Shown piece by piece: positions 36,958-47,789 of a stretch of DNA of 64,000 nucleotides (within the stretch, counting starts at the first letter, position 1; every line of letters begins with the position of its first letter). The notes beneath the pieces were generated by a model. The model was not told where the DNA came from and did not search any database. It saw nothing but the letters and a program-made list of their open reading frames with translations. The position numbers and the translations under genes were made by a program. This DNA is from Macropodus opercularis (lineage: Eukaryota > Chordata > Actinopteri > Anabantiformes > Osphronemidae). Where the stretch lies: assembly GCA_030770545.1 (NCBI GenBank), contig CM061093.1:310001-374000 (forward strand), in the 5' to 3' direction.

Positions 36958-39289
36958 GATATACGTAAAATATGGTTCATAACACTGTACTCGCTTTGAA
37001 CGGAGCATCCGCTCTCCGTCTCCTGTCCTGAACGTTAGACGAGAATCCATGCCAGTTTCTGTGGAGCTGAACTTTTCCCTGGTGTCGGCTGTAACTATCA
37101 GTCTGGACTCAGGTGCCTGTCAACAGACTGTCCATCACATATTAGCTGTAAATTATAAAACCAATACAAATTAATCAAAATACAAGCCAAGTTTAACACA
37201 AAGTTACATGTAAGCAGACAGAAGTTTTAAAGGTATGCCCAAATCAATGCTTTGCCCCAACCTACAGGGAACTCCTGTAATCTGTTAATACCCAAAGCAT
37301 TAATTCTAAAAGGCTGCATTTCCAGTCGAAAACCTGTTAACTAATGATCATTAGTTTATTATTGTCATCATACAATGATCAAACTGACGCCAGCAGCAGC
37401 CTCAGCACCACAGAGAGGACAGACATGGCCTTAACAGTCTGTTAGTGTTACAAGTTCAGAGGTTCATCATAAAAGTTGCAATAAAACCTACACATTTCAG
37501 TCTAATGTTTAGGGTGAAACTAATACAAAAACACCTTCACAGGACAGAAAGAGGTAAAGTAAATGAGCTATGTTTTCAAATGATCAGAAAACAGAAGTGA
37601 ACATTGAAATGAACACCTTTACCACAGCTGCGCATAGTCTTACCTCTGTGTCACTGTCTTTTTTTAATCCATATACCCAGTATGTAAGGCCGACCACCCT
37701 TCTTATAGCCCAGGCTCCACCTCTTCATAGGAGGAAACCAAACTACAGGTAAGTATACAAAGCCTCCCAACTTCCTCAGACCCTTAATTCCAGGCCATGG
37801 GAAAATATTCACCACCCCTGTTTGTGATGTTCTCCTAATAACATATATACATACATAACACAATCTGCAACATTTACCACTAGCAACATTTCCCGACCAG
37901 AGGATACAAATCCCCCACACATAACAAACTTGGTTTCGCCGGACTCCAATCCCAATCAGCAGGATTTGTCAAAAGCGAGCGCCGCGAAACCCTTCTGTTT
38001 GCCCGGCGAAAGGTGGACACCAACAGCAAATTTTGTGTGTGCGTAGTTTGTCGTGAGTGTATATTTAAGAAAAATGTCCACGTGTCGTCGTAAGAGCGTG
38101 TACACCCGCTCGTGGACAGCTAAACGGGAGAAACGGATCCTAACTGAGGTGAGTGAATGCGTGCGGTCAGGTTGGATCCGCTCCCTCGGCGGTGACGAGC
38201 AGGCGCTTAGTCAAACAAGGTTTGGACCATTTTGTTAGCATGTAACAACCAGACCTGTGTTTCTGTTGTACATGTGACCTTCCACAGAACTATAGTAGGT
38301 GATTTATAACGTAACTTACGTAATACGTTCACCAATTACTGTATTAAATGAACTGTATATCTTTTTTTGCCAGAATGTGTTACACGTTAGCAACATGCAG
38401 TGGTTTGTACTTGGGGCTATGGTAGAAACAATATCTGTAGTTCCAACAGCTGTGCAGCACGTAAGAAAGTGTTACAGCATACAGCTTGGTAAGACAAAAG
38501 ATCTTCAGTCAAAAAAAGCTAAAACGTCAACAAAACTCATTCCCTGTTAAAGCTGCTGTGACAATGTGAAAGGGTCCCACTCCTTTTGATTCTGGAACTG
38601 CCAGGTTAAGGAACTCTTCACTTTAAGGTACAGAGGCAGGCATTGTTGTACCGATTTGTTCTCTCAAGACTTGTAAATATGCTGGAGTCTATCCCAACTG
38701 TCATGTGGGTTGCGAGGAGCGGTACAGGTCACCAGTCCAACAACCAGTGTGGTTGAACAGCTTTTCTGATATCACAAGACACTTCCCCAATGCAGCTTCA
38801 GTTTAGGCAACATTTGGCTGAAAAAGAGTAATATCAGATTAGCAATCAAAGTAAACTCACATGTCTAACAAATGAAACAGCAACAACTGGTTGTTGATTA
38901 CTTAATGACAATTTTAGACAGTAAATACAGAATTTTACTAGTTCTTTCAGAAAGTACGAGTACAAACATACAGTTTGCTGTAGGAATGTATGCTTTGTCT
39001 CACCTAAAAAGCAAAACATACCTGGCGGCAAGACTTCAGTTGGCGCCAAATCAATTCCTGTGGGATATCTCAGTTTTTAATGGCGGATTGGGAAGTCTCC
39101 TAGATGAGAGATGTGAGGGCTTTGCAGGCAGTTGACTACTATCTATGATTTGCTGTTTGTGAGAATGAATTGTGTTGGTTCTAATGATTCCTCAAATATT
39201 GTCTGTATATACGAACATCATTTGGACAAACATGCATTTGAAACGTGTTTGCCTGGTTTAGTCTTGTATTTGTATAATATATAACCTAA
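36958..39289. other. Unassigned stretch with one duplicated block
   Basis: 37390-37600 is repeated at 60715-60930 (CAGACATGGCCTTAACAGTC; TTTAGGGTGAAACTAATAC). A GC-rich, Arg/Ser-rich open frame lies at 38074-38238 and another at 38872-39135; neither has a recognised domain. No host exon is supported. Confidence 0.45.
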
Positions 39290-39785
39290 AAACATAATTG
39301 GAATTGCTTGTATTAAAATGCAGCAGCTAAAATGCCTGTGATGTTTTTGTGCTAGATATGATCCAAATAGAAGAGTAAAGCGGACAAACGTATTTAAAAT
39401 GCATTTGAATCACTTATACCAAAGTCATATTGTTTTGGTCTTAGATGCACATAATAGGCGATTCTAAGCATTTTTGGCACTGTTTCCAGCCTAAGTGATG
39501 GTTTTAGCTGCTGCATTTTAATGGAAGCAATGCTGGTGATGTTTTTGTGTTAGATATGATCTCAGTAGAACAGAACAGGCAATTCTAAGCGTTTTGGCAC
39601 TGTTTCCAGCCTCAGTGATGGTTTTATCTGCTGCATTTTAATTGAAGCAATGCCGGTGATGTTTTTGTGTTAGATATGATCTCAGTAGAACAGAACAGGC
39701 AATTCTAAGCGTTTTGGCACTGTTTCCAGCCTCAGTGATGGTTTTAGCTGCTGCATCGTAATGCAAGCTTATAGTTAGTTTGATA
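39290..39785 (+). repeat. Satellite-like unit, cluster 5, with 120-base tandem copies
   Basis: After one ordinary unit (39290-39480), a 120-base unit repeats in register from 39481 to about 39780. 39541-39600 and 39661-39720 are identical, and the flanking halves differ at only a few bases. Confidence 0.9.
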
Positions 39786-40014
39786 TGATCTAAAAAGAAC
39801 AGAACAGATTGAAAACAGAGAAAATAAATTTGTCACAAAAACCGCTGAGGTATTTAAATTTAGATTTTCAATTTTCAGGCTGAGTGGTTTCCAAATTAAA
39901 TACTCCACAGTCATTTGAATTTGAATAATATACCATAGATTTGTGTGCAATACAGATACAGCAATTCAGTAGCATACATAAGAGACATATCCACGTAGAT
40001 ACATCACACATAAT

Positions 40015-41093
40015 GGAATCTGCAAATAAGAACATGTCTCCCATCGAGGTGGTAGGAAAAAAGAATCTGCTTTTGAGAATCAGTTCTGCCATTGTCTGGC
40101 TTCTGAAAGATGAAATTCTGAGATACTCGAAGAAATGGGATGAGCGCACGGGTAAATCAACTTCACCCTGGTCATTGGAGGGAACGTTTGACCGGAGAGA
40201 GTGTGTTGAGATGAAAATTTTAATAAAAAAGTACCAAATTAAAGACAAATCTACAAAGCGTGAACATAAGCGTGAGCGTGAAACTGCAGTGTTGCACTTG
40301 TTTACAGAACATGCCAAAATGTTGAGGGGAAGAACTGTACAGTTGTGGAGGCAAAAACCTGTTAGGAACCTGGTGAATGAGTCAAAAACCAATCAAAGTT
40401 GTCTTTCTGTTGTCTTTTATTCTTGCAAGAAGAGAAGTACACAGAGTCAGTGCAAAACTGTTCTGCCTGAGTCTAGTTCTGAAGTCATCTACCTCCGTGC
40501 CTACCTAAATACCTCCTTCGTTGCGAGTATCTTCTCATTAGCTCAGTCTCAAAGAAAGACAGTCCACAAGGAACTTATAAGCCCACGACTCAGGGTCAGT
40601 CACTGCCTTGCACCAGGAGGAAAGTGTAACAGAAACAAAGTACATCAAAGTTCTGCTGCCATGCTCTCATGGCCATGGTCCATGCTGTAAAACAATTTTA
40701 ACTAAACATTATCTCCCTAGCTCCCTTTCCCATGGGAAAGAGAAGGCTCATTGTTCTAAAATATTTCTGTAAGCAGGTATATAACCCATTCTATGATTAC
40801 TTTGCTTAGTACAGATACAAATGAGGATATTATCAAGTTATATGAATCAGAGTTCTGTCACAAGGGAAAAAACCCATATAGTAAAATTTCCATTACAACA
40901 GTATGTGAAGAAACAGCTAGAGGAGAAGGATATAGTGGGGGTGAAGAATGTGGGGGAGCTCCATCCTCATGTAACCCAGTTGGAGGTTGCCAGCACTAAA
41001 CTGCACGAAACGCAATGCTATTTTAGTTGTCGGGGACACAGGGCCTGTGAGAATTGTGGGGTGTCCTTATTTCGATCAGACTATAGCTGTTAG
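40015..41093 (+). pseudogene. Unrecognised open frame interrupted by a solo LTR
   Basis: An open frame from the ATG at 40015 reads through a basic, Lys/Glu-rich region (WDERTGKSTSPWSLEGTFD; KSTKREHKRERETAVLH) up to the LTR at 40344. On the far side the same phase continues (VKKQLEEKDIVGVKNVGEL) to a Cys/His cluster CYFSCRGHRACENC and a stop at 41091-41093. The two halves total about 170 codons. A retroviral gag/matrix-like origin is possible from the charge pattern and from its position just before ERV-A, but I do not recognise the family. Confidence 0.5.
40344..40897 (-). mobile_element. ERV-B solo LTR, antisense, with target duplication
   Basis: 554 bases, TG...CA ends, flanked on both sides by the 5-base duplication ACAGT (40339-40343 and 40898-40902). 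In LTR sense it has a TATA-like GCTTATAAGTTCC and an AATAAA before the R/U5 part. Very similar to the LTR at 63123-63687, which has an 11-base insertion relative to it. A solo LTR is the product of LTR-LTR recombination. Confidence 0.95.
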
Positions 41094-41503
41094 ATGATAT
41101 GGAGCATAAAGCATTGTCCTCTCTGTGTTTTGTCCTGACTGTGCCTCTGTGACCCTGTAACCTTTTCTTTACCTTGTAATCTTTCTTTTACTTGTATAAA
41201 CATGGAATGATCTAAAGCACTAGGGCAGGAAGGCTTGACCGCTCATGTCAGGAGGAGGCTTTGCAGACCACATTTTATTACATCTTATCTTGCTATGTGG
41301 AATGTAAAGGAGTGACTTTCATGCTTTTCCTAATAAAAAGAGCTGTGCCCAAGGGGAGTTTGGTAGTCGTCGGCTGAGCGCTAGCATATTGCGTCTCAGA
41401 GCGACTCCCCTTGTGCGCACAAGTATGAGCTAAGCTATCTAAGTTTGTCTTTACGTGTCAATGTCTCCAGTATTGTTTAAGTGTTGGCAGGTTAAACCCA
41501 ACA
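41089..41503 (+). mobile_element. ERV-A 5' LTR (left border tentative)
   Basis: The right end, AAACCCAACA at 41503, is fixed by the PBS six bases later. The left border TGTTAGATGA at 41089 is chosen because it gives inverted TGTT...AACA ends and 415 bases. AATAAA at about 41332 marks R. No second copy is available for comparison in the window. Confidence 0.65.
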
Positions 41504-41508
41504 ATTCT

Positions 41509-41528
41509 TGGTGCCGAAAGACCCGGGA
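41509..41528 (+). promoter_or_regulatory. ERV-A primer-binding site (tRNA-Phe-like)
   Basis: TGGTGCCGAAAGACCCGGGA matches the complement of a vertebrate tRNA-Phe 3' end (TGGTGCCGAAACCCGGGA) except for a 2-base insertion. The tRNA assignment is from memory of the tRNA and should be checked. Confidence 0.7.
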
Positions 41529-42234
41529 GTCAAGATTCAACCTCGGGGAGGAGGATAACGGAGAACCGAAATCTGTGCACAGTCGACTCGTCTAGGACGG
41601 TCGGAACAAAGACCCGGAGCGTGAATTCGTCTGCTGGGCCGGTTGAATAGCTCCTGACATCCCCCTCTTCGCTCGCTGATGACGGCTCCTGGAGACATCT
41701 GACCAGGGCAAGACAAAAAGTAAGTACCGCTGAAAAAGTGAAATGGCAGGTCGCATTTCCAAGAAGTAGAACAGAAATAATTGTTCTAGAATAAGGAGAA
41801 AATAGACGTACTTATTTTCTCAAGCGGGCAGAAGTACTTGTCCGAGGGAGGAGTAGACGTGCTTACTCCTCAGTGAATGTTCGGTCTAATGCATTAGTGA
41901 TGTGTGGAGTGTGAAAGTCACCCATTGACGCAGAAAACGCGTGACCGGGGGAAACCTGACTGTGTTAACGCAACCCGGCCACGCGAACTATAAGAAGGGT
42001 GAATTAAGGAAACTGTGGGTTATTAGGAGAATCCAAGTCAGAAGTTTCACCGCCTAGGTTGCGGGGCTCGGATTCTCACATTAAGTTTGCAAACAGTAGC
42101 ACTGAGCCAAAATTGAAATCGCTGCTCACGTTTTCAGCTACACCCGCAGGTGATAGACCTGTAGAAGCTTAGTGCAGTCGACGAACACGTGAGGTGGTGG
42201 CGGATTGTTGACTCAGTCCAAAAGTCTATTAGTA

Positions 42235-42393
42235 CAATATATTAATGAAGTCCTAATAACGTGTATTAATAAAAGGCTATTGATAAAGCCTATTAATAAG
42301 GTATATTAGTAAAAGGCTATTGATAAAGCCTATTAATAAAAAGCTATAAGTAAAGTCTATTAATAAAATATATTGATAAAGTTTAAAGGAGAG
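42235..42393 (+). repeat. AT-rich tandem hairpin repeats before ERV-A gag
   Basis: Degenerate 30-40-base units rich in TATTAATAAA. Two contain the identical stem-loop GGCTATTGATAAAGCC (42275-42290 and 42315-42330, exactly 40 bases apart) and a third a variant. They end at the gag ATG. Confidence 0.75.
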
Positions 42394-43877
42394 ATGGGGA
42401 AATCAAACAGTAAGCCCCATTTGAAGGGGGACACAAAGTTCATGGCATCGTTAGATCCACAACATGTTAAGTGGATCGGCAAATGGAGAGAAAGATATGA
42501 ATTTAGTGGCAAATTAGTGCCTGACGATTGTCAGAACCTTCTGTCTAAATTAGATAAAAAGATGACAAAAGAGAAGGGAAAACGCAAAGAAAAATTACAA
42601 AAACAGTGGTTGGCAGCAGCAGAGTGGAATAAGCAAGCGGTGAAGAGACAAGGACAGATAAAGGAAAAAAAGGAGGAACAGGTCGCATTACAAGCAGCAG
42701 CTCTTGTGGAGCCAGATGAAGAATCAGTGCAAGGAAGGTTATTGAGAGAACATAGGAGGAGAGAGCATGAAGCAAAGGAGACCAGAGACAGGGTTGCCAC
42801 TCGGTTGCAACAATTGCATAAACAGATCGAGGACCAGATAAAACAAACCGGAGACAAGGCGGCAGGTCCGTCCTCTCCAATAGGGGAACACGAGGGGAAA
42901 GGAAGAGAAGAGTGAGAAATTAAAATCAAAAACAGCCAGCGTGAATGTGGCTGCACAATATCCAAATCTTAAACATATCAAAGTAACCTATGGGTTAGAT
43001 GATGATGATTGTGAGGATTGTGACCTAATGCCAGATCCTCCGACCCCTGGGCCAGACCAGGTGTTTCCCATGATTGAGGTAGCTAATCCAAATTTTGGAG
43101 TAGGAAATCAAGAAAGAACCATGCATGTTTATCGACCATGGACAGAAACAGACTGTAGTGAAGCCTGCAGAGCATTAGGTGACCCCACAGTTGACCCTGA
43201 ACAGTGGATTGAGAAACATAAACAATTAGTTGACTCCTTTGGGTTAAATGGGTGGGAGGTCATGCAGACATGCCTCCTTTTTAACTGGGGACGTGTGAGA
43301 GGGCAATTCACGGGAAAAGCAGCAGATGACACGTGGCTCGCAGCCAGTAGTGCCGCTTTGACAGCCCAGAGAGAAGCAGTCTATGTCGAAATAAGAAGAA
43401 TATGGAGAAAACGTCTTTAAAGCACACAGCAGCCTCCCAGAAGATCAGCCACCAGACTCAGCCTATCAGAACCAGCTAAAACAGGCGTTATTAGCAGGAT
43501 TTAGAGGCCCAATCTCCGATTTTATCAGAAAACATAATGTAAATTATACTACTGACTCCGTTCACCAAATTATGTACTTTGCCAGACATGCGAGCGAAGT
43601 ATTAGCGAAGAAAAAGAAAAATGTTGATGCAGCAACTATATTTGGCATATTTGGAGCAGATGACAACTTAGAAGCAGAAGTGCCCACAAGTAGAGGCCGA
43701 GGGGGGTTTAGAGGAAGAGGTCGAGGTCGGGGCAGGGGAGGTCCACCTAAACATGATAGATGTTACATTTGTGACAAACTAGGACACATAGCCAGAAACT
43801 GCCCTGAGAATCCCAGAAAGCAACAACAGAGGCCTGCAGAGTACAATAAACCAAAACCATTTAATCCTAATAATTGA
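42394..43877 (+). pseudogene. ERV-A gag, frame-broken
   Basis: Structural polyprotein. The start is set at ATG 42394, giving MGKSNS, an N-myristoylation signal expected for matrix. A charged, Lys/Glu-rich helical matrix region runs to 42915; the capsid-like part (VYRPWTETDCSEACRALGDP; DSFGLNGWEVMQTCLLFNWG) is in a second frame to 43420. The capsid end and nucleocapsid are in a third frame, with an RGRGRGRG-rich stretch and one zinc knuckle CYICDKLGHIARNC (about 43762-43803). Two frame changes, near 42913 and 43420, inactivate it. The last frame ends in TGA at 43875-43877, in phase with protease. Confidence 0.85.
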
Positions 43878-44257
43878 CTAGGCCCGCAGGAGAGTTCACC
43901 AGACATGGACAGACCGGATGATTTTTTAGATCTCACTTGTGTAATAGAAACATTAGTAGCACAGACTGGTAATAAGAACACTTCCACCAGAACTTTGACA
44001 GTAGAAGGTCGCGACATTGTTTTCTTATGTGATTCAGGAGCAGATCGCACAGTTTTAAAAGAGCACGTTGAGGGAGTTTCCGTTTCAAACGACGTATTGT
44101 ATTTTTGTGCAATCAGCAAACGGCAGAATAACATCAAATCAGTGTCTAAACCTGTGTCTGTAAAAGATCTTCAGACTAACTTAGAAATAACAGCACCTAT
44201 AGTTATGTATCCAGCGTGTCCAGTGAACCTCTTAGGGCGAGATTTAATGATAAAATT
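43878..44257 (+). pseudogene. ERV-A protease
   Basis: In the same frame as the end of gag after the TGA, with no other stop. The aspartic protease active site is FLCDSGADRTVL (about 44026-44060) and the conserved C-terminal CPVNLLGRDLMIKL lies at 44217-44257, where the LINE cuts in. In live retroviruses it processes the polyproteins as a dimer. Its flap region is within the readable part. The insertion separates it from RT. Confidence 0.85.
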
Positions 44258-44690
44258 AATTTCAATTCAATTCATCTTTATTTATATAGCGCCAATTCAC
44301 AACATCAGTTATGTCAAGGCACTTTACAAGTAAGGTTTTAAGACCTTACACAGCTAAACCCAACAATTCCCACATAGAGCAAGCTTTTAATTGTAGCCAA
44401 TCGATAAATTTGTACATTTAAATAGCAACAGTGGAGAGGAAAAACTCCCTCTCTAACAAGGAAGAAACCTCCAGCAGACCCAGGCTCAGTGTGGGTGGCC
44501 ATCTGCCTTGACTAGTTGGGGTGAGGGGATAGAGAAGAGAGAAAAGAACACAACCAACAACAAAACAAGCAGCAACAGAACACAGGCGGGATGGTTGGAG
44601 AGAAAGAGCTCAGTGAATGAAGGACGTCCCCCAGCATCTAAGTCTATAGCAGCTTAACTAAGAGATGGTTCAGAGTGACCAGAACCATCT

Positions 44691-46387
44691 CTAACTATAC
44701 GCTTTGACAAAAAGAAAGGTTTTAAGCCTAGTTTTAAAACTAGAGAGGGTGTCTGCTTCTCGAACCTGGACTGGAAGCTGGTTCCATAGGGGTTGAGCTT
44801 GGTAGCTAAAGGCTCTGCCTCCCGTTCTACATTTAGAAACTCTAGGAACCACAAGTAGACCAGCGCTCTGAGAACGAAGCGTTCTGTTGGGAGCATAAGG
44901 AGCCATGAGGTCTTTAAGATAAGATGGAGCTTTATTATGAAGAGCTTTGTAGGTGAGGAGAAGAATTTTGAATTCTATCCTAGATTTGACAGGGAGCCAA
45001 TGCAGAGAAGCTAATGTTGGAGAGATGTGATCTCTCTTCCTAAGTCCAGTCAGAACTCTGGCTGCAGCATTTTTAATTAGTTGGATGATTTTCAAACAGT
45101 TATTGGGACAACCTATGAGTAGCGAGTTACAGTAGTCAAGCCTAGAGGTAACAAATGCATGGATTAATTTTTCAGCATCACTCTGTGAGAGGATGCTCCT
45201 AATTTTAGCAATATTCCTCAGGTGGAAGTAGGCGGTTCTAGAGATTTCTTTAATATATGGTGTAAAGGACAGATCTTGGTCAACAATTACACCAAGGTTC
45301 CTCACAGCGGAACTTGAAGCTAACGTTATGTCATCCAGAGTAACCATCTGATTTAATAATGAGTCTCTCTGGTTTTTAGCACCAATTATAATAACCTCAG
45401 TTTTGTCTGAATTCAGTTGTAGAAAGTTATGGGACATCCAGGATTTGATATCATTTAAACAAGTTTGAAGTTTGACTAATTGGTTTGTTTCCTCTGGTTT
45501 CATGGACAAATATAACTGAGTATCATCTGCATAGCAGTGGAAATTTATCGAATGTTTTCTAATAACATTACCAAGGGGAGACATGTAAAGACTGAAAAGT
45601 ATTGGACCAAGCACAGAACCCTGTGGAACTCCAAAGCTAATTCCTGTGTGGATAGAAGAATGATCATGAACATTAACAAATTGGAATCTTTTCAACAGAT
45701 AAGACTTAAACCATCCCAGTGCTTTTCCTTTAATCCCAATGCTATGTTCCAGTCTCTGCAATAGAATCTTGTGATCTATCGTATCAAATGCTGCACTAAG
45801 ATCTAACAGGACAAGTACAGAAACTAGACCATTGTCTGAAGCTGTGAGAAGATCATTAGTGACTCTAATCAGAGCTGTTTCTGTGCTATGATGTATCTGA
45901 ATCCTGACTGGAAATTTTCATATAGGTCATTTCTACGCAGGTGGTCACATAATTGTTTAGCTACGGTTTTTTCAAGAACTTTAGAAATAAAGGGCAGATT
46001 GGATATAGGCCTATAATTTGCAAGTTCTCTAGGGTCAAGAGTAGGTTTTTTCAATAAAGGTTTGACCACAGCAACCTTAAAAACCTGTGGTACGTAGCCT
46101 GTGGTACGGTAGACAACACAGAACACAACTGGTTTCTGGGTTTTACAGTCTGAGTGAGAAAGGCTCAGAGTGAGGCTTTCAAAAGAATTATAGTTATGTT
46201 TAGGGCTAGGAATAATTAATAAATCTGAGTTATATATTGCTGCTACTCCTCCACCTCTACCTAAACTTCTAGGAATATGATGGTTGATGTGACTGGTTGG
46301 AGTTGACTCATTCAGACAAACGTATTCATCCTGCTGCAGCCAGGTTTCAGTGAGACTAAATAAATCTATGTGATGGTCACTGATCAA
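44691..46387 (-). pseudogene. L2-type LINE ORF2 (endonuclease-RT), deleted
   Basis: The minus strand reads the first part of the APE-type endonuclease (LFSLTETWLQQDEYVCLNES; LGRGGGVAAIYNSD). At CVVYRTTGYVPQ it jumps into the RT N-terminus (KVAVVKPLLKKPTLDPRELA; NYRPISNLPFISKVLEK), so the rest of the endonuclease is deleted. After a frame change near 45870, RT continues uninterrupted from 45761 with GVPQGSVLGPILFSLYM and the active site CYADDTQLYL, then the thumb and C-terminal region (LHWLPVKSRIEFKILLLTYK), stop near 44691. It cannot nick targets itself. Confidence 0.85.
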
Positions 46388-46662
46388 GTCATTTATTAAC
46401 AGAGATTTAGACGAGACATCTGATATTTAATAGAGCACATTTAATTCTTTTATTGTTACTTTGTTCTGTAAGAGGAGCTGTCTTGATGTTTATTAGATTC
46501 CTGTGAATCACTCCTCTTATTTATTTGTGATTTATATAATTTAGGTGGTCGGGGAGCAGACACAGTCTCAATGGGAGTGTTACAGCTACGAGCGGGTGGC
46601 GGCTGAGAGTCTGCAGAGAGGCGTGTAAGACTGCGACTCTGCATCCTGGGCTCCACTCTGGG

Positions 46663-47522
46663 TCATGGTTTAGGGAGTCTAATAAACTTGGCCATGTTAC
46701 TAGAGAGCAGAGACGCTCCATCCAAGGTGGGATGGACGCCGTCTCTTCTAATCAGCCCAGGTTTTCCCCAAAAACTGCCCCAATTGTCTACGAAGCCCAC
46801 ATCGTTTGCTGGACACCACCTAGACAGCCAGCAGCGAAGCGACGACAGGCGGCTAAACATGTCGTCGCTGGTCAGATTGGGGAGGGGTCCAGAGAAAACT
46901 ACGGAGTCCGACATCGTTTTGGCAAACGAACACACCGACTCAATGTTAGTTTTAGTGACTTCCGATTGGCGTAACCGGGAGTCATTAGTTCCTGCGTGTA
47001 TTACGATCTTACTGTATTTACGCTTATCCTTATGCAGGAGCTTCAGGTAAGACTGGATGTCGCTGCTCTGGCCCCAGGAATGCACTTAACTATTACCGCT
47101 GGCGTCTCTAACTTCACGTTTCTGACTATGGAGTCACCAATGATCAGGGTGGGTTTCTCAGCGGGTGTGTCGCTGAGTGGGGAAAATCTGTTTGAAACGT
47201 GAAGCGGCTGGTGGTGAACCGTGGGCGACTGCCTAGAACTACGACTCCTACGAACCGTCACCCTGTCACATCCCGGCTGCTCGGGACCCACTGAGGGACG
47301 AGTAACAGCTAAGCTAGGAGGCTCCGCACTAGCTAGCAGGGCCTGACTAGCTGACTGGTTTTCCACAGTGCGGAGCCGAGATTCCAAATCAGTCAGCCTC
47401 GCCTCCAGCGCTGCCACTATCTCACACTTATTACAGAGACCATTAACACTAATGGAGGCAGAGGACGAGCTAAACATAAGGCACACCGAGCAAGAAAAAG
47501 AAGGAGAAGACAGGGAAGCCAT
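46663..47522 (-). pseudogene. L2-type LINE ORF1 with SGNH esterase domain
   Basis: Starts at ATG 47522. The N-terminal part has a short coiled coil (CEIVAALEARLTDLESRLRT). The esterase blocks are GDSIVRN, HAGTND and RRDGVHPT, the Ser, Gly-Asn and Asp-His blocks of SGNH hydrolases, as known from CR1/L2 ORF1 proteins. One frame change near 47045 separates the first block from the rest. Confidence 0.85.
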
Positions 47523-47789
47523 GGCAGAAAGTTAAGCTAACTTAGCTGAAAAGACCAGAAAGCTACAAAATTAGCAGTGCTTTTAATGAAAGGGGAATAA
47601 GGTGCTTGAGTATCACAAGTGTGCGACCCTTAGGCATTCAAAGTAAGTTAGAAAAACAACAGTAAAGAGATAAAAGTGAGGAGAGTCGTTTAGCAAAACG
47701 CTGCTGTGACCAGCAACAGACCAGCAGGAAACCTCGGTGACAGGAAGTGACGCGCACGCTTCACCGTCAGTCAGCCGTTACATATTACA

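Larger units (their letters stand above)
44260..47775 (-). mobile_element. L2/Maui-type LINE, nearly full length, internally deleted
   Basis: About 3.5 kb in antisense within ERV-A pol. The 3' end abuts 44260 (TTCATCTTTATTTATATAG on plus) and is the parent of the tails at 9184, 14140 and 25585. Contains ORF1 with an esterase fold and ORF2 with endonuclease and RT. Target duplications could not be recognised; the right border is placed only approximately, between 47740 and 47790. Confidence 0.9.

Noticed and set aside
37950..38250. GC-rich start of a host gene (Arg-rich open frame with a GTGAGT donor)
   Set aside because: No downstream exon could be joined and no known protein is recognised; left as unassigned.
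39290..39785. Regular repeats that could suggest a CRISPR array
   Set aside because: Units are contiguous with no spacers, and the genome is a vertebrate.
43870..43890. Ribosomal frameshift between gag and pol
   Set aside because: Nucleocapsid and protease are already in the same frame across the TGA, so no shift is needed; the earlier frame changes within gag are decay.
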